Below, piece by piece: positions 33,439 through 41,980 of a DNA stretch of 64,000 nt. The stretch comes from Micromonospora coerulea (GTDB taxonomy: Bacteria; Actinomycetota; Actinomycetes; Mycobacteriales; Micromonosporaceae), in NCBI RefSeq assembly GCF_016598485.1, contig NZ_JAEMUW010000011.1:1-64000 (forward strand), written 5' to 3'. A program made the translations under genes and the position numbers. The notes below the pieces were generated by a model. It did no database searches. It was not told the origin of the DNA and saw only the letters and a program-made list of their open reading frames with translations. Every line of letters begins with the position of its first letter. The first letter of the stretch is position 1.

Positions 33439-33909
33439 ATGAAGAGCGGAGCACGGGTAGCGCTGGCGGTGGGCTTCGGCTACCTCCTGGGCCGTCGCAA
33501 GAAGCTGCGTACCGCCCTCACCCTGGCCGCCGCGGTGGCCGTGGGACGGGCCAGCCGGAACCCCGGCGGCCTGCTGAAACACGGCAAGGACATGCTGACC
33601 GCGTCCCCCCAGCTGGGTAACCTCGCGAAGCTCGGCAGCCCGCTGGCCACCGCCGGCAAGGCCGCGGCGACCGCCGCCGCCGGCAGCGGCATCGACGCCC
33701 TCGGCGGCAAGCTGCGTGGTGGCGCCGACGCCCTGCGCCGTAAGTCCGGCGGGGGCCGGCCGGACCAGGACGCCGGCGCTGACCAGCGGTCGGCGCCGGA
33801 CGAGGAGCAGGATCTCGCCGACCAGCCCGCAGCTGGCGACGACCAGCAACCGGGTGACCAGGACCGCGACAAGCGGCCGGTCGGGGCCCGCGGGCAGCGG
33901 GGGCGGTGA
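33439..33909 (+). CDS. gvpY: GvpY-like gas-vesicle cluster protein
   Basis: A 156-residue protein. It starts MKSGARVALAVGFGYLLGRR with a glycine-rich membrane-prone helix, a basic KKLRTALTLAAAVAVGRAS second helix, an Ala/Gly-rich middle and a charged, Asp/Gln-rich disordered tail. Position at the head of the operon, directly before the SRPBCC gene, matches the gvpY-gvpZ pair of actinobacterial clusters; the exact role is unknown. ATG 33439 follows AAGGAGAACCGA. Its stop overlaps the next gene's possible GTG start. Confidence 0.65.
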   Translation: MKSGARVALAVGFGYLLGRRKKLRTALTLAAAVAVGRASRNPGGLLKHGKDMLTASPQLGNLAKLGSPLATAGKAAATAAAGSGIDALGGKLRGGADALRRKSGGGRPDQDAGADQRSAPDEEQDLADQPAAGDDQQPGDQDRDKRPVGARGQRGR

Positions 33910-33911
33910 CC

Positions 33912-35132
33912 ATGGCGACCAACCCCAATCTCGCGGACCGGGCCCGACAGCAGCTCGGCGGCGAGCTGCGGAACCTGGCCAGCGCCATCGGCGAGCGGGC
34001 CGTGCAGGCGGTGACCGACCGGGTCACCGGCGCCACCGGCCGGCTCAGCGAGTACGCCAAGTCCGGCGGGGGCCCCGGCCTGATCGCGGCGGCCACCGGC
34101 GCGCAGAAGCTGGCCGAGGGCCACTCCCCGATGAGGGCCATGTTCCATGCCGGCCTGGCCAGCAGTAAGGAGAAGGTGATGGCGGCGTTCGGTCGTGGCG
34201 GCGGCAAGGGTGGCAAGGGCGGCGGCAAGAAGCTCAAGGTCACCAACATCGTCGAGACGATCGAGGTCGGCGTGCCGGTCCGGGTCGCCTACAACCAGTG
34301 GACGACCTTCGGTGACTTCCCGAGCTTCATGAAGAAGGTCGAGCAGGCCGACTGCGAGTCGGACGAGAAGATGACCTGGAAGGCGCAGGTCTTCTGGTCG
34401 CACCGCACCTGGGAGTCGACCATCGTCCGGCAGATCCCCGACCGGCTCATCCACTGGCGCTCGAAGGGCGAGAAGGGCTCCGTCGACGGCACGGTCAGCT
34501 TCCACGAGGTCGGACCCGAGCTCACCCGGATCCTGGTCGTCCTGGAGTACCACCCGCAGGGCCTGTTCGAGCACACCGGAAACCTGTGGCGGGCCCAGGG
34601 CCGACGGGTGCGGCTGGAGCTGAAGCACTTCGTCCGGCACGTGATGACCCAGACCGTGCTCGACCCGGATTCGGTCGAGGGCTGGCGTGGCGAGATCGAG
34701 GACTCCCAGGTGGTCAAGGACCACGAGACCGCGCTGCGCGAGGAGCAGGAGCAGCGCGAGCAGCAGGAGGCCGCCCGGCAGGGCCAGCCGGAGGAACCGG
34801 CGGAGGAGCCGGAGGAGGAACGCCGGCCCGCCGAGCGCGGCCGCCGTCGCGCGCCGCAGCGCCGCCGTCCGCCCGAGGAAGCGGAGGAGTACGAAGCCTA
34901 CGACGAGGGCGAGGACTACGAAGAGGGGTACGACGAGGAGGAGCTCGAGGAGAAGCCGCCGCCGCCCAGCCGCCGTCAGCCGCAGCGCGTCCGGCGTGAG
35001 CCGCCGCGGGAGACCCGGGAGGAGCCGCGGGAGACCCGGGAGGAGCCGCAGCGTCCCCGCCCGGTGCGTCGCGCCCCGGAGGCGCCCCGGCGTCCGGTGG
35101 TCCGCCGGCGCCGGGAGGAGGGCGACCGGTGA
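33912..35132 (+). CDS. gvpZ: GvpZ-like SRPBCC-domain protein with charged tail
   Basis: A 406-residue protein. The middle (about residues 115-255) is an SRPBCC/START-like domain: [59 protein letters not shown] Gly/Lys-rich linker precedes it. The last 130 residues are a polyampholyte: an acidic block with [20 protein letters not shown] followed by an Arg/Pro block with two RETREEP repeats. Such charge-patterned tails are intrinsically disordered. ATG 33912 or GTG 33906 (overlapping the upstream stop) is the start. Confidence 0.75.
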   Translation: MATNPNLADRARQQLGGELRNLASAIGERAVQAVTDRVTGATGRLSEYAKSGGGPGLIAAATGAQKLAEGHSPMRAMFHAGLASSKEKVMAAFGRGGGKGGKGGGKKLKVTNIVETIEVGVPVRVAYNQWTTFGDFPSFMKKVEQADCESDEKMTWKAQVFWSHRTWESTIVRQIPDRLIHWRSKGEKGSVDGTVSFHEVGPELTRILVVLEYHPQGLFEHTGNLWRAQGRRVRLELKHFVRHVMTQTVLDPDSVEGWRGEIEDSQVVKDHETALREEQEQREQQEAARQGQPEEPAEEPEEERRPAERGRRRAPQRRRPPEEAEEYEAYDEGEDYEEGYDEEELEEKPPPPSRRQPQRVRREPPRETREEPRETREEPQRPRPVRRAPEAPRRPVVRRRREEGDR

Positions 35133-35587
35133 GCATCGTGACGACGAGCGCAGGCCAGGCCGAGGGCGGCGCCCTGGAGCGCGGCGGTGCCAGTGGACTC
35201 GCCGATGTCGTGGAGACGGTGCTGGACAAGGGCGTGGTGATCGACGCACAGGTCACCGTGGGCGTGGTCGGCATCCCGCTGGTGGAGATCAACGCCCGGG
35301 TGGTGGTGGCCAGCATCGAGACGTACCTGAAGTTCGCCGAGATGACCGACCGGCTGGACATCACGCCCAAGGAGGGCGGCGGCCTCTCCGGGCTGGTCGG
35401 CGACGTCACCGGCGCGGCCAGACAGGTCACCTCGGGCCTGGGCCAGACCGTCGGTGAGGCCGGCGGCGCCGTCCGCGAGCTGGGCGGAACGGCCGGGGAG
35501 CTGGGTCGCACGGCGGCCGGCACGGTGAATGAGGCGACGGGGCGCCGGCCGGAACGACCCCGCCGACGACGGGACGAGGGACGCTGA
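35129..35587 (+). CDS. gvpA: Gas vesicle structural protein GvpA
   Basis: A 152-residue protein carrying the GvpA core at residues about 20-85: [40 protein letters not shown] and [15 protein letters not shown]. The core forms the amphipathic two-strand ribs of the vesicle wall. The 65-residue Gly- and Arg-rich C-terminal extension is typical of actinobacterial GvpA. Of three GvpA/J/S paralogues in the operon this one is closest to the wall protein, with the [12 protein letters not shown] segment. GTG 35129 overlaps the upstream stop and has GGAGGAGGGCGACCG ahead. Confidence 0.92.
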   Translation: MSIVTTSAGQAEGGALERGGASGLADVVETVLDKGVVIDAQVTVGVVGIPLVEINARVVVASIETYLKFAEMTDRLDITPKEGGGLSGLVGDVTGAARQVTSGLGQTVGEAGGAVRELGGTAGELGRTAAGTVNEATGRRPERPRRRRDEGR

Positions 35588-36342
35588 TGGCCGAGGAGAC
35601 CGGGCTCTTCATCTACGGCATCGTGCCGTCCGACGTGGAGCCGACTCCGGACGCCGAGGGGGTCGGCAGCCCGGCCGGCGAGGTCGTCGCGATCCGGTAC
35701 GACGACCTCGCGGCGCTGGTCAGCGAGGTGGGGCTGGAGGAGCCGATGGGCCGGCCCGCCGACCTGACCGCGTACGAGACGCTGCTGGACGGCACCGCGG
35801 CGGTGGCGCCGGTGCTGCCGGTCCGGTTCGGCACCGTGGTGACCGGCCCGGACGCGGTGGAGGACCTGCTGGCCGCCCACCGCGATGAGTTCGCCGCCGC
35901 GTTGGCGGAGCTCGAGGACCGGCTCCAGTACACCGTGCACGGCCGCTTCGACGAGCGGGCGATGCTCGGCGGCTTCCTCGCCGAGAACCCCGATGCGGCC
36001 GCGCTCGCCCAGCAGGTGCGCGGCCGGCCCGAGGCGGAGAGCCGGGAGCAGCGGATCCGGCTCGGCGAGATGATCAGCCAGGGGGTGGAGCTGCGCCGGG
36101 AGGCGGAGAACGCGGCGCTGATCGACGCGCTCACCCCGTACGCGGTGGCGCACGTGGCGCGCCCGCCGAGCAGCGAACTGGACGCGGTCAACGTCGCCTT
36201 CCTGGTGGCTGGCGATGCGGAGGAGGACTTCATCCGGACGGTGGAGGACTTCGCCGAGCAGCGGCGCGAGCTGATCCGGATGCGACTGCTCGGCCCGCTC
36301 GCCGCGTACGACTTCGTCGGCGCGCACCAGTTGGCGGAGTGA
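35587..36342 (+). CDS. gvpF: Gas vesicle protein GvpF
   Basis: A 251-residue GvpL/GvpF-family protein. It begins GLFIYGIVPSD and has the first-domain strands VVAIRYDDLAALVSEV, the loop VLPVRFGTVVTGPDAVEDLL and the second domain with LDAVNVAFLVAGDAEEDFIR and LLGPLAAYDFV near the end. GvpF sits at the gas-facing side in nucleation and binds GvpA in studied systems. The ATG shares its A with the gvpA stop (TGATG). Confidence 0.95.
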   Translation: MAEETGLFIYGIVPSDVEPTPDAEGVGSPAGEVVAIRYDDLAALVSEVGLEEPMGRPADLTAYETLLDGTAAVAPVLPVRFGTVVTGPDAVEDLLAAHRDEFAAALAELEDRLQYTVHGRFDERAMLGGFLAENPDAAALAQQVRGRPEAESREQRIRLGEMISQGVELRREAENAALIDALTPYAVAHVARPPSSELDAVNVAFLVAGDAEEDFIRTVEDFAEQRRELIRMRLLGPLAAYDFVGAHQLAE

Positions 36343-36345
36343 CCG

Positions 36346-36633
36346 GTGGACATCCTGTGGGGGCTGCTGACCCTGCCGTACGCCCCGGTGCGGGGGTTGA
36401 CCTCGGTGGTCAAGGTGATCGCGCGGGAGGCGGAATCGCAGCAGCACAACCCGGTCAACATCCGGCGGGAGCTGGAGGAGCTGGACCGGGCGGCGGCGGC
36501 CGGCGACATCACGCCGGAGGAACGGGACCGGGGACAGCAGCAGGTCCTGGACCGGCTGATCACCCCGGCCGGCGGCGCGGAGGTCACCCCTCCCGAGGCC
36601 GCCGGTCGACGGGGCGACCAGCACCGCGGGTGA
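36346..36633 (+). CDS. gvpG: Gas vesicle protein GvpG
   Basis: A 95-residue small helical protein of the GvpG family: DILWGLLTLPYAPVRGLTSV at the start, the coiled helix NPVNIRRELEELDRAAAAGD and ITPEERDRGQQQVLDRLI. The first segment is amphipathic and may touch the vesicle wall or GvpF. GTG start four bases after the gvpF stop. Confidence 0.92.
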   Translation: MDILWGLLTLPYAPVRGLTSVVKVIAREAESQQHNPVNIRRELEELDRAAAAGDITPEERDRGQQQVLDRLITPAGGAEVTPPEAAGRRGDQHRG

Positions 36634-36643
36634 GGGGACTGAG

Positions 36644-37000
36644 ATGACAGCAGAACGTATCCGTGGCGACGGCGACCGGGAGCGCTCGCGCGACCGGGGC
36701 GCCCGGGACGACGACCGGTACGTCGACGAGGAGGAGTACGAGGCGGTGTCGGCGGCCGAGGCGGCCCGGGAGGGGCTGCGCCAGATCATCGGGCTGACCG
36801 GCAAGGATCCGGTGGGCATCACCTCGGTCCAGCCCACCGACGACGGCTGGCTGGTCGGGGTCGAGGTGGTCGAGGACCACCGCATTCCGGCCTCGACCGA
36901 CCTGCTCGGCCTCTACGAGGTGGAGCTGGACATGACGGGCAGCCTGCTCGGCTACCGGCGGTCGCGCCGGTACCAGCGGGGCAAGGGCGACGGGGGCTGA
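36644..37000 (+). CDS. gvpO: Gas vesicle protein GvpO
   Basis: A 118-residue protein: a charged N-terminal third rich in Arg, Asp and Glu, then the GvpO domain with AAREGLRQIIGLTGKDPVGI, TDDGWLVGVEVVEDHRIPAS and LLGLYEVELDMTGSLLGYRR, ending SRRYQRGKGDGG. GvpO is needed for vesicle formation in haloarchaea and Streptomyces-type clusters; it is thought to be regulatory or chaperone-like. ATG after GAGGGGACTGAG, 10 bp from gvpG. Confidence 0.93.
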   Translation: MTAERIRGDGDRERSRDRGARDDDRYVDEEEYEAVSAAEAAREGLRQIIGLTGKDPVGITSVQPTDDGWLVGVEVVEDHRIPASTDLLGLYEVELDMTGSLLGYRRSRRYQRGKGDGG

Positions 37001-37001
37001 C

Positions 37002-37358
37002 ATGACCACGCCACGGCCACCCTCGGTGGTGCAGAACTCGGGCCAGGTGCTGCCGGCCGGGCACGAACCGGCGAACCTCGGCGACATCCTGGAACGGGTG
37101 CTCGACCGGGGCATCGTCATCGCCGGCGACATCCGGGTGAGCCTGCTCGACATCGAGCTGCTGACGTTGAAGCTGCGGCTGGTCATCGCCTCTGTGGACA
37201 CCGCGCGGCAGATCGGCATCGACTGGTGGGAGCACGACCCGTGGCTCAGCTCGCGGGCCCGCCCGCCGGTCGAGCCGGGGCCGCGCGATCCGGAGGAGGT
37301 CGAGGCGTCCCGGCGACCCCGGGTCGCCGCGCGGGCCGAGCGGGAGGAGTGGGATTGA
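37002..37358 (+). CDS. gvpJ: Gas vesicle protein GvpJ
   Basis: A 118-residue GvpA/J-family protein with ANLGDILERVLDRGIVIAGD, IRVSLLDIELLTLKLRLVIA and SVDTARQIGIDWWEHDPWLS. The IDWWE segment and lack of a long tail separate GvpJ from GvpA. GvpJ is a minor wall or nucleation subunit, enriched near vesicle tips in studied systems. It begins one base after the gvpO stop. Confidence 0.92.
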   Translation: MTTPRPPSVVQNSGQVLPAGHEPANLGDILERVLDRGIVIAGDIRVSLLDIELLTLKLRLVIASVDTARQIGIDWWEHDPWLSSRARPPVEPGPRDPEEVEASRRPRVAARAEREEWD

Positions 37359-38191
37359 GTACGACCGCTGGCACCGCCCCGGTGGCCGGCGCCCCGACGG
37401 CCGGGTCGGGCGTCTGGCTGCACGGCGTGGTGGTCGACGCCGACCCGGCCACGCTGACCGGGATCGCCGGGATGGACGGCAGCCCGATCCGCGCGATCCG
37501 GGCCGCCGGCCTGACCGCCGTGGTCAGTGCCGCACCGCTGGCCGAGTACGGCGAGGAGGCCCTGCGACGCAACCTGGAGGACCTGGCGTGGCTGGAGCGG
37601 GCCGCGCGGACCCACCACACGGTGGTGGACGCGCTGTCCCGGTCCGGCGCGGTGGTGCCGGCCCGGCTCGCCACCGTGCACCGCGATGACGGGCGGGTGG
37701 CCCGGGTGCTCACCGAGCGGCGGGCCGAACTGGTCGCCACGCTGGCCCGGCTCACCGACCGCGAGGAGTGGGGCGTCAAGGGGTACGTCGTCCCCGGGGC
37801 GGTGCCCCGCGGCGCGGAGGCGAGCGTGGGCGGCGGGGCCGGCGCGGCGTACCTGCGGCGGCGCCGGGCCCAGCTCACCGCCCGCGAGGAGGGGCAGCGG
37901 ATCGCCGCCGCCGCGGCCGCCGCCGCGCACACCGCCCTCGCCGGGTACGCGGTCGCCGCCCGCCGGCACGCCCCGCAGGACCGGCGCCTGTCCGGTGCGG
38001 CCACCGCGATGGTGCTCAACGGGGCGTACCTGGTCGAGCGGGCCGCCGTGGCGGGCTTCTCCGCGCTGGTGGGGGCCCTGGCCGACCGGCATCCGGAGCT
38101 CCGGCTGGAGTTGACCGGCCCGTGGCCGCCGTACTCCTTCGTGACGGAACCGGCCGGGGAGCCCGCGCACCAGGTGCGGGAGCCGGCGTGA
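37355..38191 (+). CDS. gvpL: Gas vesicle protein GvpL (second GvpL/F family member)
   Basis: A 278-residue protein with VWLHGVVVDADPATLTGIAG at the start, LTAVVSAAPLAEYGEEALRR, LARAARTHHTVVDAL-type helix (LERAARTHHTVVDALSRSGA) and terminal LELTGPWPPYSF, all as in GvpL/F proteins. It begins with TTG at 37355, which overlaps the gvpJ TGA as TTGA; GGGAGGAGTGGGA stands ahead and no ATG is available nearby. GvpL is an accessory nucleation protein that contacts several other Gvp proteins. Confidence 0.92.
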   Translation: MSTTAGTAPVAGAPTAGSGVWLHGVVVDADPATLTGIAGMDGSPIRAIRAAGLTAVVSAAPLAEYGEEALRRNLEDLAWLERAARTHHTVVDALSRSGAVVPARLATVHRDDGRVARVLTERRAELVATLARLTDREEWGVKGYVVPGAVPRGAEASVGGGAGAAYLRRRRAQLTAREEGQRIAAAAAAAAHTALAGYAVAARRHAPQDRRLSGAATAMVLNGAYLVERAAVAGFSALVGALADRHPELRLELTGPWPPYSFVTEPAGEPAHQVREPA

Positions 38192-38210
38192 CCGCGGCGC
38201 GGGGGTCGGC

Positions 38211-38480
38211 ATGGGCGTGACCACGCTCGCCCCGAGCAGCGCCGACGACCCGCTGGCCTACCGGCCGGTGGCGCTGGTGGACCTGCTCGACCGGGTGCTC
38301 GCCACCGGCGTGGTGATCAGCGGCGACATCACCCTCGCCATCGCCGACATCGATCTGGTCCGGATCTCGCTGCGCGCCCTGGTCGCCTCGGTCGGCGCCC
38401 TCGCGCCGCCTGAGCTGCCCGCGCCGCCGTCGGCCCCGGCGTCCGGCGGTGCGGCCGGCAACCTCGGTGCGGCCGGATGA
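38211..38480 (+). CDS. gvpS: Gas vesicle protein GvpS (third GvpA-family member)
   Basis: An 89-residue shortened GvpA/J-like protein: YRPVALVDLLDRVLATGVVI, SGDITLAIADIDLVRISLRA and LVASVGAL, followed by a proline-rich end. It lacks the helix after the second strand that completes GvpA. Its place between gvpL and gvpK fits gvpS in Streptomyces-type clusters. ATG 19 bp after gvpL; its stop overlaps gvpK (ATGA). Confidence 0.88.
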   Translation: MGVTTLAPSSADDPLAYRPVALVDLLDRVLATGVVISGDITLAIADIDLVRISLRALVASVGALAPPELPAPPSAPASGGAAGNLGAAG

Positions 38481-38863
38481 CCGGCCGGGACCGCCCGCCG
38501 GGACGGGACGAGCCCCGGCGTGACGAGGCGGCCGACCTGGCGGCGGCGTTGGGCCAGCCGGCCTGGGAGGCGCCCCGGGTGACTCCGCTGGACCGCCGGC
38601 TCGCCGTGGACGCCGACTCGGTCGAGCGCGGCCTGGCCAGCCTGGTACTCACCGTCGTCGAGCTGCTGCGGCAGTTGATGGAACGGCAGGCCCTGCGCCG
38701 GGTCGACCTCGGCGACCTGACCGAGGAGCAGATCGAGCGGATCGGGGCCACGTTGATGGCCCTGGAGCAGCAGATGGCTCAGCTCCGTGAGTATTTCGGG
38801 CTGTCGCCCGAGGACCTCAACCTCGACCTGGGCCCCCTCGGTCCGCTGCTGCCGACGGACTGA
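38477..38863 (+). CDS. gvpK: Gas vesicle protein GvpK
   Basis: A 128-residue helical protein of the GvpK family, with VDADSVERGLASLVLTVVEL, LLRQLMERQALRRVDLGDL and IERIGATLMALEQQMAQLRE. It ends YFGLSPEDLNLDLGPLGPLL, the hallmark of GvpK. It is the last gene of the operon. GvpK is essential for vesicle assembly in tested clusters. No gvpN, gvpX or gvpT follows. Confidence 0.95.
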   Translation: MTGRDRPPGRDEPRRDEAADLAAALGQPAWEAPRVTPLDRRLAVDADSVERGLASLVLTVVELLRQLMERQALRRVDLGDLTEEQIERIGATLMALEQQMAQLREYFGLSPEDLNLDLGPLGPLLPTD

Positions 38864-38903
38864 CCACGCGCGCTCGCGACGGTCGGGAGGGGCTGTCACT
38901 GGC

Positions 38904-38949
38904 AGCGATATACCTGAGAGTCATATTTATGCCTCTCAGGTATATCGCT
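38904..38949. terminator. 17-bp perfect AT-rich palindrome, probable bidirectional terminator
   Basis: AGCGATATACCTGAGAG (38904-38920) pairs exactly with 38933-38949 across the AT-rich loop TCATATTTATGC. It stands between the convergent gvpK and AAA+ genes. Its composition stands out sharply from the surroundings. Confidence 0.75.
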
Positions 38950-39059
38950 CGTGGTGTCCACTGACCGGGCCGGCGCTCCCGCCGGTGCCAGTCCGGCCAG
39001 CCGGACCCGTGCGGCCGCGCCGGCTGGACCCGTGCCGGCCCGCTTCCGGCTGGGCGCCG

Positions 39060-41411
39060 TCAGCCGCTCCGCTGCTCCGCGTAGGCGGCGAGCCAGGCGA
39101 CCTGGGTGGGTTCGAGGGAGGGGCGGACGCGCCGACGGGCGGCTTCGACGTTGGCGGCGGTGACCGTGGCGGCCGTGAGGGACTCCCGCATCGCGGCCAG
39201 CGCGGCCTCGCGGACCAGGGCGGCGCAGTCGGCCGCCGAGAAGCCGGCCAGTTCCTCGCCGAGGGTGGCCAGGTCCACGTCGGCGGCGAGCGGCACGTTC
39301 CGGGACGCCGCGCGGAGGATCTCCGCCCGGGCCGGGCCGTCCGGCGGCGGCACGTAGACCAGCCGTTCCAGCCGGCCGGGACGGAGCAGCGCCGGGTCGA
39401 CCAGGTCCGGCCGGTTGGTCGCGCCGACCACCACCACGTTGCGCAGCGCCTCCACCCCGTCCAACTCGGTGAGCAGGGCGGCGACCACCCGGTCCGTCGT
39501 ACCGCCGTCGGTGGCCTGACCGCGCACCGGGGCGAGGGCGTCCACCTCGTCCAGGAAGATCAGGGTCGGCGCGGCCTCGCGGGCCCGGCGGAACAGCTCG
39601 CGGACCGCGCGCTCGCTCTCGCCCACCCACTTGGAGAGCAGCTCCGCGCCCTTCACCGACAGCACGTTGGCCCGCCCCGACCCGGCCAGCGCGGTGACCA
39701 GGTAGGTCTTGCCGCAGCCGGGCGGCCCGTAGAGCAGCACCCCGCGCGGCGGCGTCACGCCCAGCCGGGCGAAGGTGTCCGGGTAGGTCAGCGGCCAGAG
39801 CACCGACTCGGTCAGCGTCTCCTTCACCGCGACCAGGTCACCGACGTCGTCCAGGGTCACCGAGGCGAGCTCCAGGGTGGACGCCGCCATCGTGGTCGGC
39901 CGGACCACCTCCAGCGCAGCGGCGAAGTCGCCCATCGCCACGGTCGGTGTCTCGGCCGCCTTCTGTCGCAGCGCCGCGCGCACCCCGGCCTCGCGGACCA
40001 GCGCCGCCAGGTCCGCGGCGACGAACCCCGGCGTCCGCCCGGCCACCTCGTCCAGCCGGACGTCCTCGGCGAGCGGTACCTGTCGGGTGAGCACGGTGAG
40101 CTGCTCCCGGCGCAACGCCTGGTCCGGCAGGGGGACGGTGATCCGCAGCGAGAGCAGGTCCGGCGCGCGCAGCGCCGGATCCACCGCCTCCGGCCGGCCG
40201 GTGGTGCAGACCACGGCCACCCCGGCCCGGACGGTCTCGGCGAGCAGTTGCCGGAACACCGTCGCCACCGGGCCGGGCTCGTCGGCCGGCGCCAGCGCCT
40301 CCACGTCGGTGACCAGCAGGACGGCCGGGCCGTGGTCACGTACGGCGGTGGCGGCCTCCCGGAGCCGGCGGGCCGCCGCGTCGTTGGTCAGCGCCGCCAC
40401 CTCCGGCGCCCACAGCGGGCAGACCCGGGCCCGGACCCGGGCGGCGACCGCGCAGACCAGCGCCGACTTGCCCGAGCCGGCCGGCCCGCTCAGCAGGACG
40501 CCGAGCGAAACCGTGGTGCCCAACCGGCCCAGTACCTCCCGGTGGTGGAAGCCCAGGTCGAGCAGTTCGGTCAGCTCCTCGGCCTGCGCCCGCAGGCCGG
40601 GCAGCTCGTCGACGCTCGGCGCGTCCTCCGACCCGACCAGGGCCGGCCCGCCGGTTCCGGCCGGTGCGGTCGGCGTACCGTGCGCGGCCCCGCCGGGCGC
40701 CCGTGACGTCGGCAGCGGTTTCCCACCGGACGCGCCGCCCCACCCGCTCCCGGCGGGCGCCGGGCCGCCGGCGGTGGCCGTGGTGTCGGTGAGCCGGCCG
40801 GCCGGGTCCTGGCCGAGCGGTCCGGAGCCGCGGGTCGTCGGCCCGTGCTCCCACCCGACGACGGTGTCCATGGTGACCAGCGGGCCGCCGGCCGGCTCGA
40901 CGGCGGACACGGTGAGCAGGGTGCTGGTCCAGGCGTACCCGACGGTGTTCGCCAGGCTGCGCCGGGCCGCCTCGACCAGGCCGCGCACCGCCGCGTCGGG
41001 AAGCACGTCCTGCGGCAGCAGCGAGACGTCGTCCCCGGCGGTCACCACCTTGCCGAGCAGGGCGAGGCGCAGCATCTCCGGGGACACTGCGGCGACGATC
41101 TCCACCGGGCCGGTGAGCGTGACCCGGCGAGCGGGGGTCACCGGCAGTCGGCTCACCGTCACCTGGCCGCCGTCGCGGACGCCCAGATTGCCCAGCAGCA
41201 GGTCGTCGGCGTACAGCAGGGCGGTGCTGGCGGTCGGCTCGGCCGGCGCGGCGATGCCGGCGGTGACCCGGCGACCGGCCAGCCGCACCGGGTCGCCGGG
41301 GTGCAGTGCCAGCGCGGTCAGCACCTCGGGGTGCAGGCGGACGACGCCGCGGCGGGCGTCCAGCGCCGCCGGCCGCAGGCTCGCGGTCAGGGTCAGGTCG
41401 GGTTCCGCCAC
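39060..41411 (-). CDS. CDC48/VCP-like double AAA+ ATPase
   Basis: A 783-residue AAA+ protein with the CDC48 plan. The N-domain (residues about 1-170) starts LTLTASLRPAALDARRGVVR and holds HPGDPVRLAGRR. After a Gly/Pro/Thr linker comes D1, with Walker A GPAGSGKSALVCAV near 300 but a Walker B of LLVTDVEAL (T-D in place of D-E) and no arginine finger in its second region of homology. D2 is complete: [50 protein letters not shown]2 should drive protein unfolding or remodelling. GTG 41411 has TACTGT seven bases upstream. Confidence 0.88.
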   Translation of the reverse strand: MAEPDLTLTASLRPAALDARRGVVRLHPEVLTALALHPGDPVRLAGRRVTAGIAAPAEPTASTALLYADDLLLGNLGVRDGGQVTVSRLPVTPARRVTLTGPVEIVAAVSPEMLRLALLGKVVTAGDDVSLLPQDVLPDAAVRGLVEAARRSLANTVGYAWTSTLLTVSAVEPAGGPLVTMDTVVGWEHGPTTRGSGPLGQDPAGRLTDTTATAGGPAPAGSGWGGASGGKPLPTSRAPGGAAHGTPTAPAGTGGPALVGSEDAPSVDELPGLRAQAEELTELLDLGFHHREVLGRLGTTVSLGVLLSGPAGSGKSALVCAVAARVRARVCPLWAPEVAALTNDAAARRLREAATAVRDHGPAVLLVTDVEALAPADEPGPVATVFRQLLAETVRAGVAVVCTTGRPEAVDPALRAPDLLSLRITVPLPDQALRREQLTVLTRQVPLAEDVRLDEVAGRTPGFVAADLAALVREAGVRAALRQKAAETPTVAMGDFAAALEVVRPTTMAASTLELASVTLDDVGDLVAVKETLTESVLWPLTYPDTFARLGVTPPRGVLLYGPPGCGKTYLVTALAGSGRANVLSVKGAELLSKWVGESERAVRELFRRAREAAPTLIFLDEVDALAPVRGQATDGGTTDRVVAALLTELDGVEALRNVVVVGATNRPDLVDPALLRPGRLERLVYVPPPDGPARAEILRAASRNVPLAADVDLATLGEELAGFSAADCAALVREAALAAMRESLTAATVTAANVEAARRRVRPSLEPTQVAWLAAYAEQRSG

Positions 41412-41459
41412 CCGCCCGACAGTAGCCGCCGGCACCACCTCGTGCCGGGCGGTGGGCGC

Positions 41460-41936
41460 TCAGGGCAGCGGCCCGGTGTCCTCCAGCAGCGACGGATCGC
41501 GCCGGATCATCTCGGCCAGCCGGGCCGCCGGGTCCGCGCTCAGGCCGTCCTGCCCGGACGCCGGCACCGTCTTCACCGACATCGGCCACACCGGTGGCCG
41601 GGCGACCGCCGCCTCCTCGCCGACCGTCACGTCCGCCCCGGCCCAGGAGACCCGCAGCGGGTACGCCTGGCCGTCGTGCTCCACCCGCAGGGTGACCGCC
41701 AGCCCCGGATGTTCGGCGACCACCCGGCGGACCGCCTCGGCCACCTCCTCCACCGGGTCCCGGTCGGCCGGGCGGCTCCCGCCCCGTAACCGGTACGCGC
41801 CGTGCCCCTCCCGTGGTGGATCGGCGGGTCGGGGCTCCTCCCCACCGGCCTCCTCGCCCGGCCCGCCCGCGCGGCGCCGCAGCGCCTCCTCGCGGCGGGC
41901 CAGCCGGGCCAGGGTCTCGTCCAGATCACCTCTCAT
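41460..41936 (-). CDS. Hypothetical protein of the conservon operon
   Basis: A 158-residue soluble protein. A charged helix RGDLDETLARLARREEALRR opens it, then an Arg/Pro-rich stretch, then a small folded part VEEVAEAVRRVVAEHPGLAV, TLRVEHDGQAYPLRVSWAGA and DVTVGEEAAVARPPVWPMSV. The tail AARLAEMIRRDPSLLEDTGP is helical. I recognise no family. It lies 44 bp after cvnD and 48 bp before the AAA+ gene on the same strand, so it probably belongs to both. ATG 41936 has AAAGGGGTGG ahead. Confidence 0.7.
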   Translation of the reverse strand: MRGDLDETLARLARREEALRRRAGGPGEEAGGEEPRPADPPREGHGAYRLRGGSRPADRDPVEEVAEAVRRVVAEHPGLAVTLRVEHDGQAYPLRVSWAGADVTVGEEAAVARPPVWPMSVKTVPASGQDGLSADPAARLAEMIRRDPSLLEDTGPLP

Positions 41937-41980
41937 CACGTCCACCCCTTTCCCTGAAACGGGTCGAACCGACGGTCGAT

